Shown one piece after another: positions 50,368 through 59,200 of a stretch of DNA of 64,000 nt; the stretch's first letter is position 1; each line of letters begins with the position of its first letter. The stretch covers positions 310,001-374,000 of the forward strand of contig NZ_WYET01000001.1 in NCBI RefSeq assembly GCF_013376415.1, written 5' to 3'. The notes beneath the pieces are model-generated. The model was not told the DNA's origin. It saw only the letters and a program-made list of their open reading frames with translations, and made no database searches. This DNA is from Flagellimonas chongwuensis (GTDB lineage Bacteria; Bacteroidota; Bacteroidia; Flavobacteriales; Flavobacteriaceae). The translations under genes and the position numbers were made by a program.

Positions 50368-50880
50368 ATGCGCGCTAAAAAACCCAGTGAATCCCGTACG
50401 GTAATGACCGATTTGGTATTACCAAGTGAAACCAACCCCCTCAACAATCTTTTTGGCGGGGAACTCTTGGCCCGTATGGACCGGGCTGCCAGTATCGCCG
50501 CTCGACGACATAGCCGTAGAATTACCGTTACCGCTTCGGTAAACCATGTGGCCTTTAACCGAGCTGTGCCATTGGGCAGTGTTGTGACCGTGGAAGCTGC
50601 TGTTTCACGTGCATTCAATACCTCCATGGAGATTTTCATCGATGTTTGGATAGAGGATCGCTTTACGGGTGAGCGTACCAAGGCCAATGAGGCCATTTAC
50701 ACCTTTGTTGCGGTAGACGATACCGGGAAACCTACGGAAGTACCCGCTCTGGACCCTGAAACCGACTTAGAGAAGGAACGTTTTGCCGCTGCTCTGCGAA
50801 GAAAGCAATTAAGCTTGGTGCTTGCCGGCAAATTAAAACCCGCAGATGCCACGGAACTTAAGGCGCTTTTTACCGCTTAA
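50368..50880 (+). CDS. Hotdog-fold acyl-CoA thioesterase
   Basis: The 170-residue protein is a YciA/BFIT-like hotdog thioesterase that hydrolyses acyl-CoA. The family start ESRTVMTDLVLPSETNPLNNLFGGELLARMDRAA (in parts) holds the catalytic Asn and Asp and the HotDog helix. The protein is soluble. It is convergent with the aldo/keto reductase gene with only 3 bases between the stops and no terminator visible. Confidence 0.9.
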   Translation: MRAKKPSESRTVMTDLVLPSETNPLNNLFGGELLARMDRAASIAARRHSRRITVTASVNHVAFNRAVPLGSVVTVEAAVSRAFNTSMEIFIDVWIEDRFTGERTKANEAIYTFVAVDDTGKPTEVPALDPETDLEKERFAAALRRKQLSLVLAGKLKPADATELKALFTA

Positions 50881-50883
50881 GTT

Positions 50884-51720
50884 TTAGAAAGCAAAATTAT
50901 TAGGATCGGGGCCAAACCGTTTGCCCTTCTCCAATCCATCAAGTAATTGCACATCTTCTTCGGATAGTTCAAAATCGAACAGGTCGGAATTAGCAATGAT
51001 GCGCTCTTCTTTAGATGATTTTGGAATGGTGACCACTCCTTTTTGAAGGTCCCATCGTAATACAATTTGGGCAATCGTCTTATTATACTTGGAGGCCAAA
51101 TCCTTCATAATGTCCAAATCGAAGATATTTCCTTGCATCAATGGAGACCAAGCTTCGTACTGAATACCTTTGGAGTTACAGAAATCAATCAAATCCTGTT
51201 GCACCAAATAGGGATGGAATTCCATTTGGTCCACCATGGGCACAATCTCTGCAGAGGTCAATAAATCTTCCAGATGATGCTGCAAAAAATTGCTCACGCC
51301 AATGGCCCGGACTCTTTTTTCTTTGTATAACTTTTCCAGTGCCTTCCACGTTTCCTTGGAAATTTCGCCCTTTGGCCAATGTACGAGGTACAAATCCAGA
51401 TAATCCGTACCCAATCGTTCCAAACTAGCGTCAAAAGCCTTTAAAGTAGCATCATACCCCTGATCGGTGTTCCAGACCTTGCTCGTTAAAAAAACGTCTT
51501 TTCTGTCCACATTGCTTTCACGGATACCCGTACCAACGCCCTCCTCGTTTTCATAAATGGCCGCAGTATCTATATGGCGATAACCATGGTTCAATGCAGC
51601 TTTTACGGCATTGATCACTTCGCTTCCGTCTTCGGATTGATATACACCCAATCCAAAATAGGGCATCTGAACCCCATTGTGCAATTCAAAAGAGCCTTGT
51701 AAATCTGTTATTTCTTTCAT
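50884..51720 (-). CDS. Aldo/keto reductase
   Basis: The 278-residue NADPH-dependent reductase has the AKR catalytic tetrad: Asp and Tyr in HIDTAAIYENEEGVG (about 48-62), Lys in LTSKVWN and His in LYLVHWPKG. The C-terminal IPKSSKEERIIAN block binds cofactor. The family includes 2,5-diketo-gluconate reductases; the substrate is unknown. It is the last gene of the envelope operon, 4 bases after the EnvC-like gene. Confidence 0.9.
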   Translation of the reverse strand: MKEITDLQGSFELHNGVQMPYFGLGVYQSEDGSEVINAVKAALNHGYRHIDTAAIYENEEGVGTGIRESNVDRKDVFLTSKVWNTDQGYDATLKAFDASLERLGTDYLDLYLVHWPKGEISKETWKALEKLYKEKRVRAIGVSNFLQHHLEDLLTSAEIVPMVDQMEFHPYLVQQDLIDFCNSKGIQYEAWSPLMQGNIFDLDIMKDLASKYNKTIAQIVLRWDLQKGVVTIPKSSKEERIIANSDLFDFELSEEDVQLLDGLEKGKRFGPDPNNFAF

Positions 51721-51724
51721 AGTG

Positions 51725-52951
51725 TTATAGTTGATAAATCCAATCTTCGGGATTCAAACGATTGGAATCCTTATACAAATAGAACTTCAATTTAGTGGTG
51801 CCATCCAACCGATTGGTATTTATTTCTCCCAATGCCTCTTTGGCGGCCACTTTATCCCCTTTTTTTACGAACAGATTGGATAGGTTATAGTATGTACTTA
51901 TGTAGTTTCCGTGTTTGATCTGTACCCCTTTGTTTCCACCTGGAACAGATAAAATTGCGATGACCTCGCCCTCAAAAATGGCCCTTGCTATACTACCTTT
52001 ATCCGTGGTGATGGTAACTCCGTTGTTCCTATGTTTTATTCCTGGATACAATTTATCGGCATACACACCATACCCTTGGCTTTTGATACCTTTTTCTACC
52101 GGCCAAATGAGCCTTCCCTTGTTGGATGAGAAGTTATCGGCCAATAGTTTCGCTTCTGGTGTTAGTGCGAATGTGGCACTGCTTGCAGAGTTTCCTGAGC
52201 TTTTATTGGAACTTGCAATTGCGCTTTTGATCATTCTCTCTATCTCTCGGTCAATTTTGCGGGCCTCCTTTTGCTTTTCTGCGATTGCAGATGTGTATTT
52301 GGCTTCATTTTGTTTTATGCTCGTTAAAAGGCTTCTTTGTGACTCTATTTCTTTGGACAATTCCGCCTTAGCTTTCTGATTTTCGGCTATGAGCTGGTCC
52401 TTTTCTTTTCGTTGACGTACCAAGTCTTGATTCAATTGGGTAAGTTCCTCTGTTTTTTTGACAATTCCCTCACCCTGCTTCTTCCGATGCTTTGCATATT
52501 GCTGCATATATTGAAGCCTTTTAAATGCTTGATAGAAATTTTCCGAAGACAACAGGAACATCAAGCGGTTGTTCTGCGATTTGTTCTGATAGGTTTTTTG
52601 AATGAGCTCAGCGTAATCATCTTTTAAGATTTTTAAATCTTCACGGAGCTTACTGATATTCCTGATATTGACATTGATTTGCCTGTTTAGCAAATTGGAC
52701 TGTTGATTGGTAACACGAATCAGTTCTTGACGGACATTTATTTTGTTGTCCAAAGCTTCCATCTGATCCAAAACAGTTCCCTTTTCCTTACGTTCGGCAA
52801 AGAGCAATCTATTGATTTCCTTGATTTCCTCTTGCAATCGCTCACGCTTCGACTCCAACGCCTTTTGCTCACTGGTTTGAGCAAATGACTTTGTCGACAT
52901 AAAAAATATAACTATCAGACTAAAAGCACAATATGAAAATTTACCTTTCAT
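51725..52951 (-). CDS. EnvC-like murein hydrolase activator with degenerate LytM domain
   Basis: The 408-residue protein has a signal peptide (cut after SFA before QTSEQK), a long coiled coil (about 30-255) and a C-terminal LytM/M23 domain. Active M23 enzymes use Hx3D and HxH zinc ligands; here the positions read GIKHRNNGVTI and TKLKFYLYKD, so the zinc site is lost. In E. coli EnvC activates amidases rather than cutting peptidoglycan, and this protein probably does the same at division. It overlaps neighbours tightly (1 base from the DUF4292 gene). Confidence 0.88.
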   Translation of the reverse strand: MKGKFSYCAFSLIVIFFMSTKSFAQTSEQKALESKRERLQEEIKEINRLLFAERKEKGTVLDQMEALDNKINVRQELIRVTNQQSNLLNRQINVNIRNISKLREDLKILKDDYAELIQKTYQNKSQNNRLMFLLSSENFYQAFKRLQYMQQYAKHRKKQGEGIVKKTEELTQLNQDLVRQRKEKDQLIAENQKAKAELSKEIESQRSLLTSIKQNEAKYTSAIAEKQKEARKIDREIERMIKSAIASSNKSSGNSASSATFALTPEAKLLADNFSSNKGRLIWPVEKGIKSQGYGVYADKLYPGIKHRNNGVTITTDKGSIARAIFEGEVIAILSVPGGNKGVQIKHGNYISTYYNLSNLFVKKGDKVAAKEALGEINTNRLDGTTKLKFYLYKDSNRLNPEDWIYQL

Positions 52952-52952
52952 A

Positions 52953-53732
52953 TTACTTTAATGTAATTTTATCGTATCCATTGGGCACTTTATAGGGAAA
53001 TGTCATGGATTTATCGAGTTCCAAGTTACGAAAACTCAAATCTATCGTTGTCACTTCACCCTTTTCTTCCGCCACTATCTTAATATCCTCAGGAAGTATT
53101 TTTCCAGAAATATCCTGATAGGTATAATTTGCCGTCAACTGTCTTGAGCTTGCCGGTTGGGATATTTGTTGGGAAGCTATTTTGAAGTTTTTGGGCTCCA
53201 ATTGAAACAGTATCTTAAAGAATTCCTGTGCAGCTTTTGGCCTTAGTTGATAGTTGCCATTATTCACCTCCGAGTTGAACTTTTCCTTACGTAAATCCAT
53301 GACTGCATTTCCGAGCAACAGGTTTTGTACTTTCTCAAAATCCAGCTCCGTTCCGAGCATATCACTAAGATAACTAAAGTCACCGTCAAAATATTCGTTC
53401 TGGAGCTTGTTATAGAAAGATACCTTCTCCGGTGTGATATGGGCCTTGACCACACCTAGGGGCGCGCTCATCCATATCACCTTATCCTTTTCCATTCGAA
53501 GACTTACGTTTACCCCTTGGGAATCGTCCCCGTTGGTATAATCAATTTTTACACGACCTCTCAACGTTTTGAACTTGGGCTCATTGGAATAATGGGCATT
53601 GATGATGTTCTTAGCTGAAAGCTTTGGGTTCACTTCTCCACCGGTAATGGACTTGGTTCCCTTACATGCGCCGAAAGTGATCAGTAAAGTCAAGATGACC
53701 GTTATTCTAACAATATTTTTATATAGGTTCAT
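52953..53732 (-). CDS. DUF4292 lipoprotein
   Basis: The 259-residue protein has a lipoprotein signal peptide with lipobox TFGAC (Cys at about 23) and a long beta-rich domain of the DUF4292 family, which is fold-related to outer-membrane lipoprotein carriers such as LolA/LolB. A role in envelope lipid or lipoprotein traffic is possible but unproven. Its ATG overlaps the TPR gene stop (TAATG), so the two are translationally coupled. Confidence 0.85.
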   Translation of the reverse strand: MNLYKNIVRITVILTLLITFGACKGTKSITGGEVNPKLSAKNIINAHYSNEPKFKTLRGRVKIDYTNGDDSQGVNVSLRMEKDKVIWMSAPLGVVKAHITPEKVSFYNKLQNEYFDGDFSYLSDMLGTELDFEKVQNLLLGNAVMDLRKEKFNSEVNNGNYQLRPKAAQEFFKILFQLEPKNFKIASQQISQPASSRQLTANYTYQDISGKILPEDIKIVAEEKGEVTTIDLSFRNLELDKSMTFPYKVPNGYDKITLK

Positions 53733-54649
53733 TATAATCCTGAATTGATTTTGTTCAAATATTCGTTCGCTTTTTGGGCGTTTCCGATTTTGGAATACCC
53801 TTCTGAAAGCTGCCGGTAGATTTTATTCTTCAAACCGTCGTCGTCCAATAAGTAGTCCAGACCACTTTCCAAAACCTCTACACCTTTATTGGGGTTTCCC
53901 GTATTGTTCAAAGCTGTTCCGTATGCATAATAAAAATAGGGCTGCAACGGATAGGCATCCAACGCTTCTTGGGAATCGTTCAATAGCTTCTTAAAATCCG
54001 ATGCTGCTATTAATTGCTCCATCCGGGCCTTTTCTGTGGCCAATGGATCATCAGGGTTTGCGCGGTTCTCTAAGACAGGTGCCGCATCCGGTTGTTTATC
54101 TTTTTGAAGCGAATCGCCTATTTTTTCCTTGAGGTCCGATTTCAATTGAGAACTCTCCAGATCCTCCAGCACTTTTGATGCTTCCCCATACTTTTTCATT
54201 TTGAACAGGGAAACGGCCATGTTCTGCTGCAGTTTTTTATTTTGATAAGGTATTCGTTGTTTAATTCTTTCTATGGGACTGCCCTGCTTGTCCAGAATGG
54301 TCAACAAATTATCCAAATACCAATAATCCGTGGGTTCTGATAACAATGCCGTAACGGCATAATCTTGGGCCTGCACATATTTTTTATCCAACATATACGC
54401 TTTGGCGAGTTCATAATCCACCACACTGTTGTCGGGCTCCAATTGCTTGCATTTCAGGAACAGATCCACGGCCCTATCGTAGTTCTGGATACCTTTTTGC
54501 TTTAAGGCTTCAAAGAAGTTTTCTTGAAACTCATCGGTATATTCTTCAAGGTAGACTTCGGAGCTTTCCTGTTCTTCTTGGGCATAGGTATTATATTGCA
54601 TCACTGTTGATGCTCCCATAACCAACCAAACGAGAAGTTCCTTTTTCAT
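53732..54649 (-). CDS. Tetratricopeptide repeat protein, exported
   Basis: The 305-residue protein has a signal peptide (cut about after NTYA) and TPR-like helical repeats, with a canonical pair around YDRAVDLFLKCKQLEPDNSVVDYELAKAYM and further repeats to the end (for example KKYVQAQDYAVTALLSEPTDYWY). TPR proteins serve as scaffolds for complexes; the partner is unknown. It lies between the nucleotidyltransferase and DUF4292 genes, with coupled translation to the latter. Confidence 0.85.
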   Translation of the reverse strand: MKKELLVWLVMGASTVMQYNTYAQEEQESSEVYLEEYTDEFQENFFEALKQKGIQNYDRAVDLFLKCKQLEPDNSVVDYELAKAYMLDKKYVQAQDYAVTALLSEPTDYWYLDNLLTILDKQGSPIERIKQRIPYQNKKLQQNMAVSLFKMKKYGEASKVLEDLESSQLKSDLKEKIGDSLQKDKQPDAAPVLENRANPDDPLATEKARMEQLIAASDFKKLLNDSQEALDAYPLQPYFYYAYGTALNNTGNPNKGVEVLESGLDYLLDDDGLKNKIYRQLSEGYSKIGNAQKANEYLNKINSGL

Positions 54650-54692
54650 ATAAACATCCTAAGTCCCCATCAAACTAAAAGCTATTCCAAAG

Positions 54693-55709
54693 TTATTCCA
54701 AAACGGAATAATCTCCAATACTAATGGTCTCAAAATTACCATTATAGACCACATGGTTGCCAATCATGGCGTTATCCAAGTTGGCGTTGCTGATCTTGCT
54801 ATTGCTCTGTATCAGACTGTTTTTTACCGTTGAGTTTTCCAAAACGGTGTTAGCCCCAACGGACACATAAGGTCCGACCGTTGTGTTTTTCAAAACAACA
54901 TTCTCCCCAATAAAACAAGGTTCAATAATATTGGCATTTTCCTGCTTTACGGAATTGGCCACCATTTGCTCTCCTTCCTTCTCCAAAAAGCCCAACATAC
55001 GCTGATTGGTCTCCACGGTCACGTTTTTGTTGCCACAGTCCATCCATTCGTCCACTTTGCCCGGAACAAATTTCATGCCCTTGTCCATCATGCGTTTGAT
55101 GCCGTCATTGATTTGATATTCCCCACCGTGTTTGATGTCGTTATCCAGCACGTGTTGTAACTCATCCTTGAGCACTCCCACATCCTTAAAATAATAAATA
55201 CCGATTACGGCCAAGTCTGAGACATACTCCTGCGGCTTTTCGACCAATTCGACGATTTCCTTGTTCTCGTTCAATTGAACCACCCCGTAGGCTTCTGGAC
55301 GCTCCACCTGTTTTACCCAAATAACACTGTCAGCGGATTTATCCAGATCAAAGTCAGCACGAATCAAGGTGTCGGCATAAGCGATCACCGCAGGACCGCT
55401 CAATGATTCTTTGGCGCTCATTATGGCGTGGCCTGTTCCCAATGGTTGATCCTGTCTGTAGATGGATCCCTTGGCTCCCAGTTCATCGGCCAATTCCATC
55501 AAACTTTCCACAACATCCTCCCCAAAAAAGGCGGGGTCGCCCAAAATAAAGGCGACTTCCTCTATGGGCTCTCCCAACACCTTGGCGATGTCGGTAACCA
55601 ATCGGTGCACAATAGGTTTGCCCGCAACGGGTATCAATGGTTTTGGAACTGTTAATGTGTGCGGTCTTAGACGAGATCCCCTGCCCGCCATGGGTACGAT
55701 TATTTTCAT
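54693..55709 (-). CDS. Sugar-phosphate nucleotidyltransferase with left-handed beta-helix
   Basis: The 338-residue protein starts with the nucleotidyltransferase motif MAGRGSRLRPHTLTVPKPLI and has the catalytic core of glucose-1-phosphate thymidylyl/uridylyl transferases (about 1-240). Its C-terminal part has hexapeptide-like repeats (IIEPCFIGENVVLKNTTVGPYVSVGANTVLENSTV, in parts) of a left-handed beta-helix. It makes NDP-sugars for envelope polysaccharides. A hairpin (55713-55733) and a small REP-like palindrome (about 55759-55778) lie between it and dut. Confidence 0.9.
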   Translation of the reverse strand: MKIIVPMAGRGSRLRPHTLTVPKPLIPVAGKPIVHRLVTDIAKVLGEPIEEVAFILGDPAFFGEDVVESLMELADELGAKGSIYRQDQPLGTGHAIMSAKESLSGPAVIAYADTLIRADFDLDKSADSVIWVKQVERPEAYGVVQLNENKEIVELVEKPQEYVSDLAVIGIYYFKDVGVLKDELQHVLDNDIKHGGEYQINDGIKRMMDKGMKFVPGKVDEWMDCGNKNVTVETNQRMLGFLEKEGEQMVANSVKQENANIIEPCFIGENVVLKNTTVGPYVSVGANTVLENSTVKNSLIQSNSKISNANLDNAMIGNHVVYNGNFETISIGDYSVLE

Positions 55710-55712
55710 AGA

Positions 55713-55778
55713 AATGCCCGCTGAGGCGGGTATCTTTTAAAGTTATACGCTATTTAAAAGGTCTCGACTACGCTCGAC
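55713..55778. repeat. Two small intergenic hairpins (REP-like)
   Basis: ATGCCCGC and GCGGGTAT (55713-55732) form a hairpin with a TGAG loop, and GGTCTCGACTACGCTCGACC near 55759-55778 is an imperfect palindrome. The latter type of GC-rich palindrome resembles the GTCGCT...AGCGAC hairpins in the repeat blocks near 920 and 3310. They lie between dut and the nucleotidyltransferase gene. Confidence 0.6.
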
Positions 55779-55791
55779 CTGACATTCTTTT

Positions 55792-56226
55792 TTATTTGGT
55801 GCCGGTACTTCCGAATCCACCTTCGCCCCTATCGGTTTCCGAAAGGGCCTCAACCTCTTCCCACTCGGCTCGCTCGTGCTTCGCAATCACCATTTGGGCA
55901 ATGCGCTCGCCGTTTTCCACGGTAAAATCCTCATTGGAAAGATTCACCAGAATTACCCCTACATTTCCACGATAATCAGCATCAATGGTTCCCGGCGCAT
56001 TAAGCACCGTGATTCCTTTTTTTGCCGCCAGTCCACTACGTGGCCTCACTTGTGCTTCAAAGCCGACAGGAAGCTCCATATAAAGTCCTGTGGGGACAAT
56101 GGCCCTTTCCAAAGGCTTCAATGTTATAGGTGCTTCCAAATCCGCCCTTAAATCCATTCCGGCCGAGGCAAGGGTTTCATAATGCGGCAACTTATGCCCT
56201 GATTTGTTGATGATCTTAATTTTCAC
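55792..56226 (-). CDS. dut: dUTP diphosphatase
   Basis: The 144-residue trimeric dUTPase removes dUTP and provides dUMP for thymidylate synthesis. The five family motifs are present: [37 protein letters not shown] and the C-terminal [10 protein letters not shown] with the catalytic-lid Phe. Its start overlaps the flippase 3' end by 11 bases, so it is in the same operon. Confidence 0.96.
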   Translation of the reverse strand: MKIKIINKSGHKLPHYETLASAGMDLRADLEAPITLKPLERAIVPTGLYMELPVGFEAQVRPRSGLAAKKGITVLNAPGTIDADYRGNVGVILVNLSNEDFTVENGERIAQMVIAKHERAEWEEVEALSETDRGEGGFGSTGTK

Positions 56227-57679
56227 GCTTTATAAATATGCTTTTTAATTTATCTCCTTCCATCTTGTACACTAACCCCAAAAATAACAAAAGTAGTATG
56301 CCACCGGCTATTAAATTTCTATTAAAAACATAGAACGAAAGTATTGAAAATACGAGGGATACGGACATGTAGAATACGATTTTCCGCATATTGTACGGTA
56401 TGGGATAGTATTTTTTTCCATAGTGATAGGATAGCAGCATCATACTTGCGTAGGCCGCCAAAGTGGCCAATGCAGATGCCATATATCCCATTTTTGGAAT
56501 CAAAGTGATGTTGATGGCCAAGGTGATGAAGGCCCCTACTGATGAAATATACGCCCCAAACTTGGTCCGGTCGGTTACCTTGTACCAAACGGATAGATTA
56601 TGGTAAATACCCAAACAGAAACTGGCCAAAAGTATGATTGGAACAACATCCAAGGCTTCCCAAAATGCTTGGTCGCGCACCAATAGTTGTTTTAATGGGT
56701 CTATGAAAACCATTACACCTAAAAATATCATACTTCCCATGATCACAAAATAATTGGTGATCTGGGCATAGGCCTTTTTTGGGTTTTCGGTTTTGGCATG
56801 ACTAAAAAAGAAAGGTTCTACGCCCAATCGAAAGGCGGTTCCGAACAAGGTCATGAAAACGGCCAATTTGTAGCAAGCGGAGTACTTTCCTATTTCGGAT
56901 TTGGCAATGTCCTCCGGCAACAAGTAATCGAGCAGGATACGATCAAAAACCTCATTTATGGTAAATGCCAATCCGGCAAGCATTATGGGCAATGAGTACC
57001 TTAGCATCTCCTTCCATAATAGCTTGTCAAACCTGTATCTTCGTTCGAAATAAATTCCACTGACCCATACAAAGGCCACACCACTGGAAACAACGTTGGC
57101 GATAAAGACGTATTCAATCTGAAAATCCTGCTTATAGATCGCGGTCCACAGCGCTTCCCCATTTTGGGCCATCTTTGGCAACATCGTTAGGAAGAAAACG
57201 TTCAAGAGCAAATTGATCGCCACGCTGACTACCTTTACGATGGAATACCGCAACGGTCGCTCGTTGGCCCTTAGCCAAGCAAAAGGGACTATGGCCAAGG
57301 CATCCAAGACCAAAATAAGGATGATGTATATGACCAATGATCTCTGAACATCTATCAGCGAAGCAAATGTGCCTTTAAAAATAAAGGCTACCGCAAAAAA
57401 TACCAAAGAAGATAACAACAGTGAAATCAATGAGGTCGATATCACTTTCTGTTTGTCGTCATACTTATTGAAAAAACGGAAAAATGCCGTTTCCATACCA
57501 TAGGCCAGGACCACATTAAAAATGGCAAACCATGAGAAGATTACTGAAATTTCGCCATAGGTTTCCGGGTCCATTACAGAAGTGTACAAGGGCACTAACA
57601 GGAACGAAAGCACTCTTGGCATTACCGTGGCCAAACCATAGATAAACGTTTGTTTAAAAAGCCTCTTTAATGGATTCAA
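56216..57679 (-). CDS. Polysaccharide flippase (Wzx/MATE-like membrane protein)
   Basis: The 487-residue protein has about fourteen hydrophobic segments and the family start [34 protein letters not shown] (in parts) of polysaccharide-unit flippases in the MOP superfamily. It moves lipid-linked oligosaccharides across the inner membrane. It heads the operon that includes dut, a nucleotidyltransferase, TPR, DUF4292, EnvC-like and AKR genes. The AT-rich island with a terminator lies directly upstream. Confidence 0.88.
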   Translation of the reverse strand: MNPLKRLFKQTFIYGLATVMPRVLSFLLVPLYTSVMDPETYGEISVIFSWFAIFNVVLAYGMETAFFRFFNKYDDKQKVISTSLISLLLSSLVFFAVAFIFKGTFASLIDVQRSLVIYIILILVLDALAIVPFAWLRANERPLRYSIVKVVSVAINLLLNVFFLTMLPKMAQNGEALWTAIYKQDFQIEYVFIANVVSSGVAFVWVSGIYFERRYRFDKLLWKEMLRYSLPIMLAGLAFTINEVFDRILLDYLLPEDIAKSEIGKYSACYKLAVFMTLFGTAFRLGVEPFFFSHAKTENPKKAYAQITNYFVIMGSMIFLGVMVFIDPLKQLLVRDQAFWEALDVVPIILLASFCLGIYHNLSVWYKVTDRTKFGAYISSVGAFITLAINITLIPKMGYMASALATLAAYASMMLLSYHYGKKYYPIPYNMRKIVFYMSVSLVFSILSFYVFNRNLIAGGILLLLFLGLVYKMEGDKLKSIFIKREN

Positions 57680-57750
57680 TAGGTATTGCTTCTTTATGGT
57701 GCTACAAGTTACATAAAAGCCGTTACTACCTAAACCTTATTATCCTAAGA

Positions 57751-57787
57751 AAAACAAAAAGGCCACCGAATCGGTGGCCTTTTAATA
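57751..57787 (-). terminator. Terminator downstream of the AT-rich island (copy 1)
   Basis: GGCCACC (57761-57767) and GGTGGCC (57773-57779) pair over the loop GAATC, with A-rich and T-rich tracts on both sides (bidirectional). The 36-base context aaaacaaaaaggccaccgaa...ggtggccttttaatatta differs from the copy at 60709-60746 at two positions only. Confidence 0.88.
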
Positions 57788-57812
57788 TTAATGAATGGTT
57801 ATTTTAACTCTA

Positions 57813-58298
57813 TTATTTGATTGTATTTTTTGTGAATGGAATTTCCCCTATCGTCAATTCTGTTTTGTTGCTTTCCCTGATAATGGATAACATCATCTTC
57901 AATTCAGGATTATCCCATATAATAAATAAAGGGTCGTCCCCAATGCCACACTTCTTTAGGGTGCTTTTAGTCTCTGTGGACGTTGTTCCATTAACTTGTA
58001 TAGCCTTTCTTTGGGTTTCAATTTCATGCTTAAGCATTAGATCGGCCTCTCCAAATTCAAGTACCAAAAACCAATAGAATTCTTCATCCACAATACCTTG
58101 AAAATCGGTCAATAACTGTTTTATAATCCCCTCCTCATCGGTCTTTACCAAAATATGTTTCAATGGTTTGGTATAAAACTCCTGCTTGGCGCCAGTAATC
58201 AAATAGGTTATTGAACCAGAATTTCCCCTCGAGTCAAGCACTTTATATTCGAAAGGAACATTCAATATGTTCTTACTTATCAAGCTTTCAATTTTCAT
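57813..58298 (-). CDS. Hypothetical protein, second small gene of the island
   Basis: The 161-residue product has no signal peptide or membrane segment; it is alpha/beta with charged and aromatic residues (DEEFYWFLVLEFGEADL) and a cysteine in LKKCGIGDDPLF. The ATG at 58298 is taken as start; the frame is open to 58325 at a TTG. It is not recognised. It lies about 285 bases downstream of the immunity-like gene on the same strand and shares its low GC content. It might be a further immunity protein, but nothing proves this. Confidence 0.55.
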   Translation of the reverse strand: MKIESLISKNILNVPFEYKVLDSRGNSGSITYLITGAKQEFYTKPLKHILVKTDEEGIIKQLLTDFQGIVDEEFYWFLVLEFGEADLMLKHEIETQRKAIQVNGTTSTETKSTLKKCGIGDDPLFIIWDNPELKMMLSIIRESNKTELTIGEIPFTKNTIK

Positions 58299-58583
58299 AT
58301 TATGATTAGACACTTTTAAACACAATATTAATATATAAAGAAAAGTCTTTTTCGTGTATAAATACTCTCATCGGTTTTGACCGACCCTATTTAAGTTTTC
58401 GGTGTAATGTTATAAACTATGGGCAGGACTTACTCTTTAATTTCATACAAAAAAAACAGTCCATAAAGTAAAATGGAAGTTGCCGATACCTTTGGGTCAA
58501 TTGTAAAAGACTTCCACTCCGTTGCTGAGCTTAAAGTCTTTTCAACTCCTAATAAAATGCTATGGTTGCAACTAAAAAATAAA

Positions 58584-59192
58584 TCATCTAGCACGTTTAA
58601 AGGAAACCCAAATCTCCTTTTCTTGGAAATTGTTAGCGGGATTTGTCCTGTTTTTAATCAAAAGGTCGGTTAAAACACAATTGTTTTTCTTGTTAATATC
58701 ATACCACGCCAAACTTTGAATTTCATGGAAATCCTTTACTTCTGGTTTGGGTATTTGTTCGTAATATTTATCCAAAGAATCTTTGTGCACTTCAACTGGT
58801 ATTTTAAACCCGTGCTTTTCTAGATAAAACTTGGATAAGCCAGATGTATTGGGCATGCCATATTTACGGACAACTTTTTTATAGAACGGTTCCGCATCCC
58901 ATACCTTAAGTATTACAAGAATTTCCTTGAAATTTTTATCCTTGGCAAATTCTATTTTAGCAGCTATCTTTTCTACAGGAAATCCTAAAAAATGATATTG
59001 CCCTGCCATCCCATCAACTGTGCAATAGTCGTAGGATGTTAGACCAGAATCTACAGAATTGCTCATATTTAATTCTATGTAAGTAGAATCTTTAAACACA
59101 TCTGAGAACGATTTGCATAAAACACTTTCATCAATAACCATTGTCTGAGCGATTAAGCACGATAAAACTAAATACCACGAAATTGAATTCAT
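58584..59192 (-). CDS. Exported hypothetical protein, possible immunity protein
   Basis: The 202-residue product starts at ATG 59192 with a hydrophobic stretch (MNSISWYLVLSCLIAQTMV) that could be a signal peptide and is otherwise not recognised. It starts 8 bases after the stop of the chimeric lipoprotein gene, so the two are probably co-translated. A 60-base row near 58801 has about 38% GC, like the tip of the neighbour (about 38% near 59341). Small AT-rich genes coupled to a lipoprotein with a variable C-terminus fit the layout of an immunity gene, but no immunity family is recognised. Confidence 0.55.
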   Translation of the reverse strand: MNSISWYLVLSCLIAQTMVIDESVLCKSFSDVFKDSTYIELNMSNSVDSGLTSYDYCTVDGMAGQYHFLGFPVEKIAAKIEFAKDKNFKEILVILKVWDAEPFYKKVVRKYGMPNTSGLSKFYLEKHGFKIPVEVHKDSLDKYYEQIPKPEVKDFHEIQSLAWYDINKKNNCVLTDLLIKNRTNPANNFQEKEIWVSFKRAR

Positions 59193-59200
59193 ACATAAAT

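Noticed and set aside
58473-58673. 66-codon plus-strand frame over the immunity-like gene
   Set aside because: It overlaps the 3' end of the minus-strand gene and has no context, signal or recognisable family; treated as a shadow frame.
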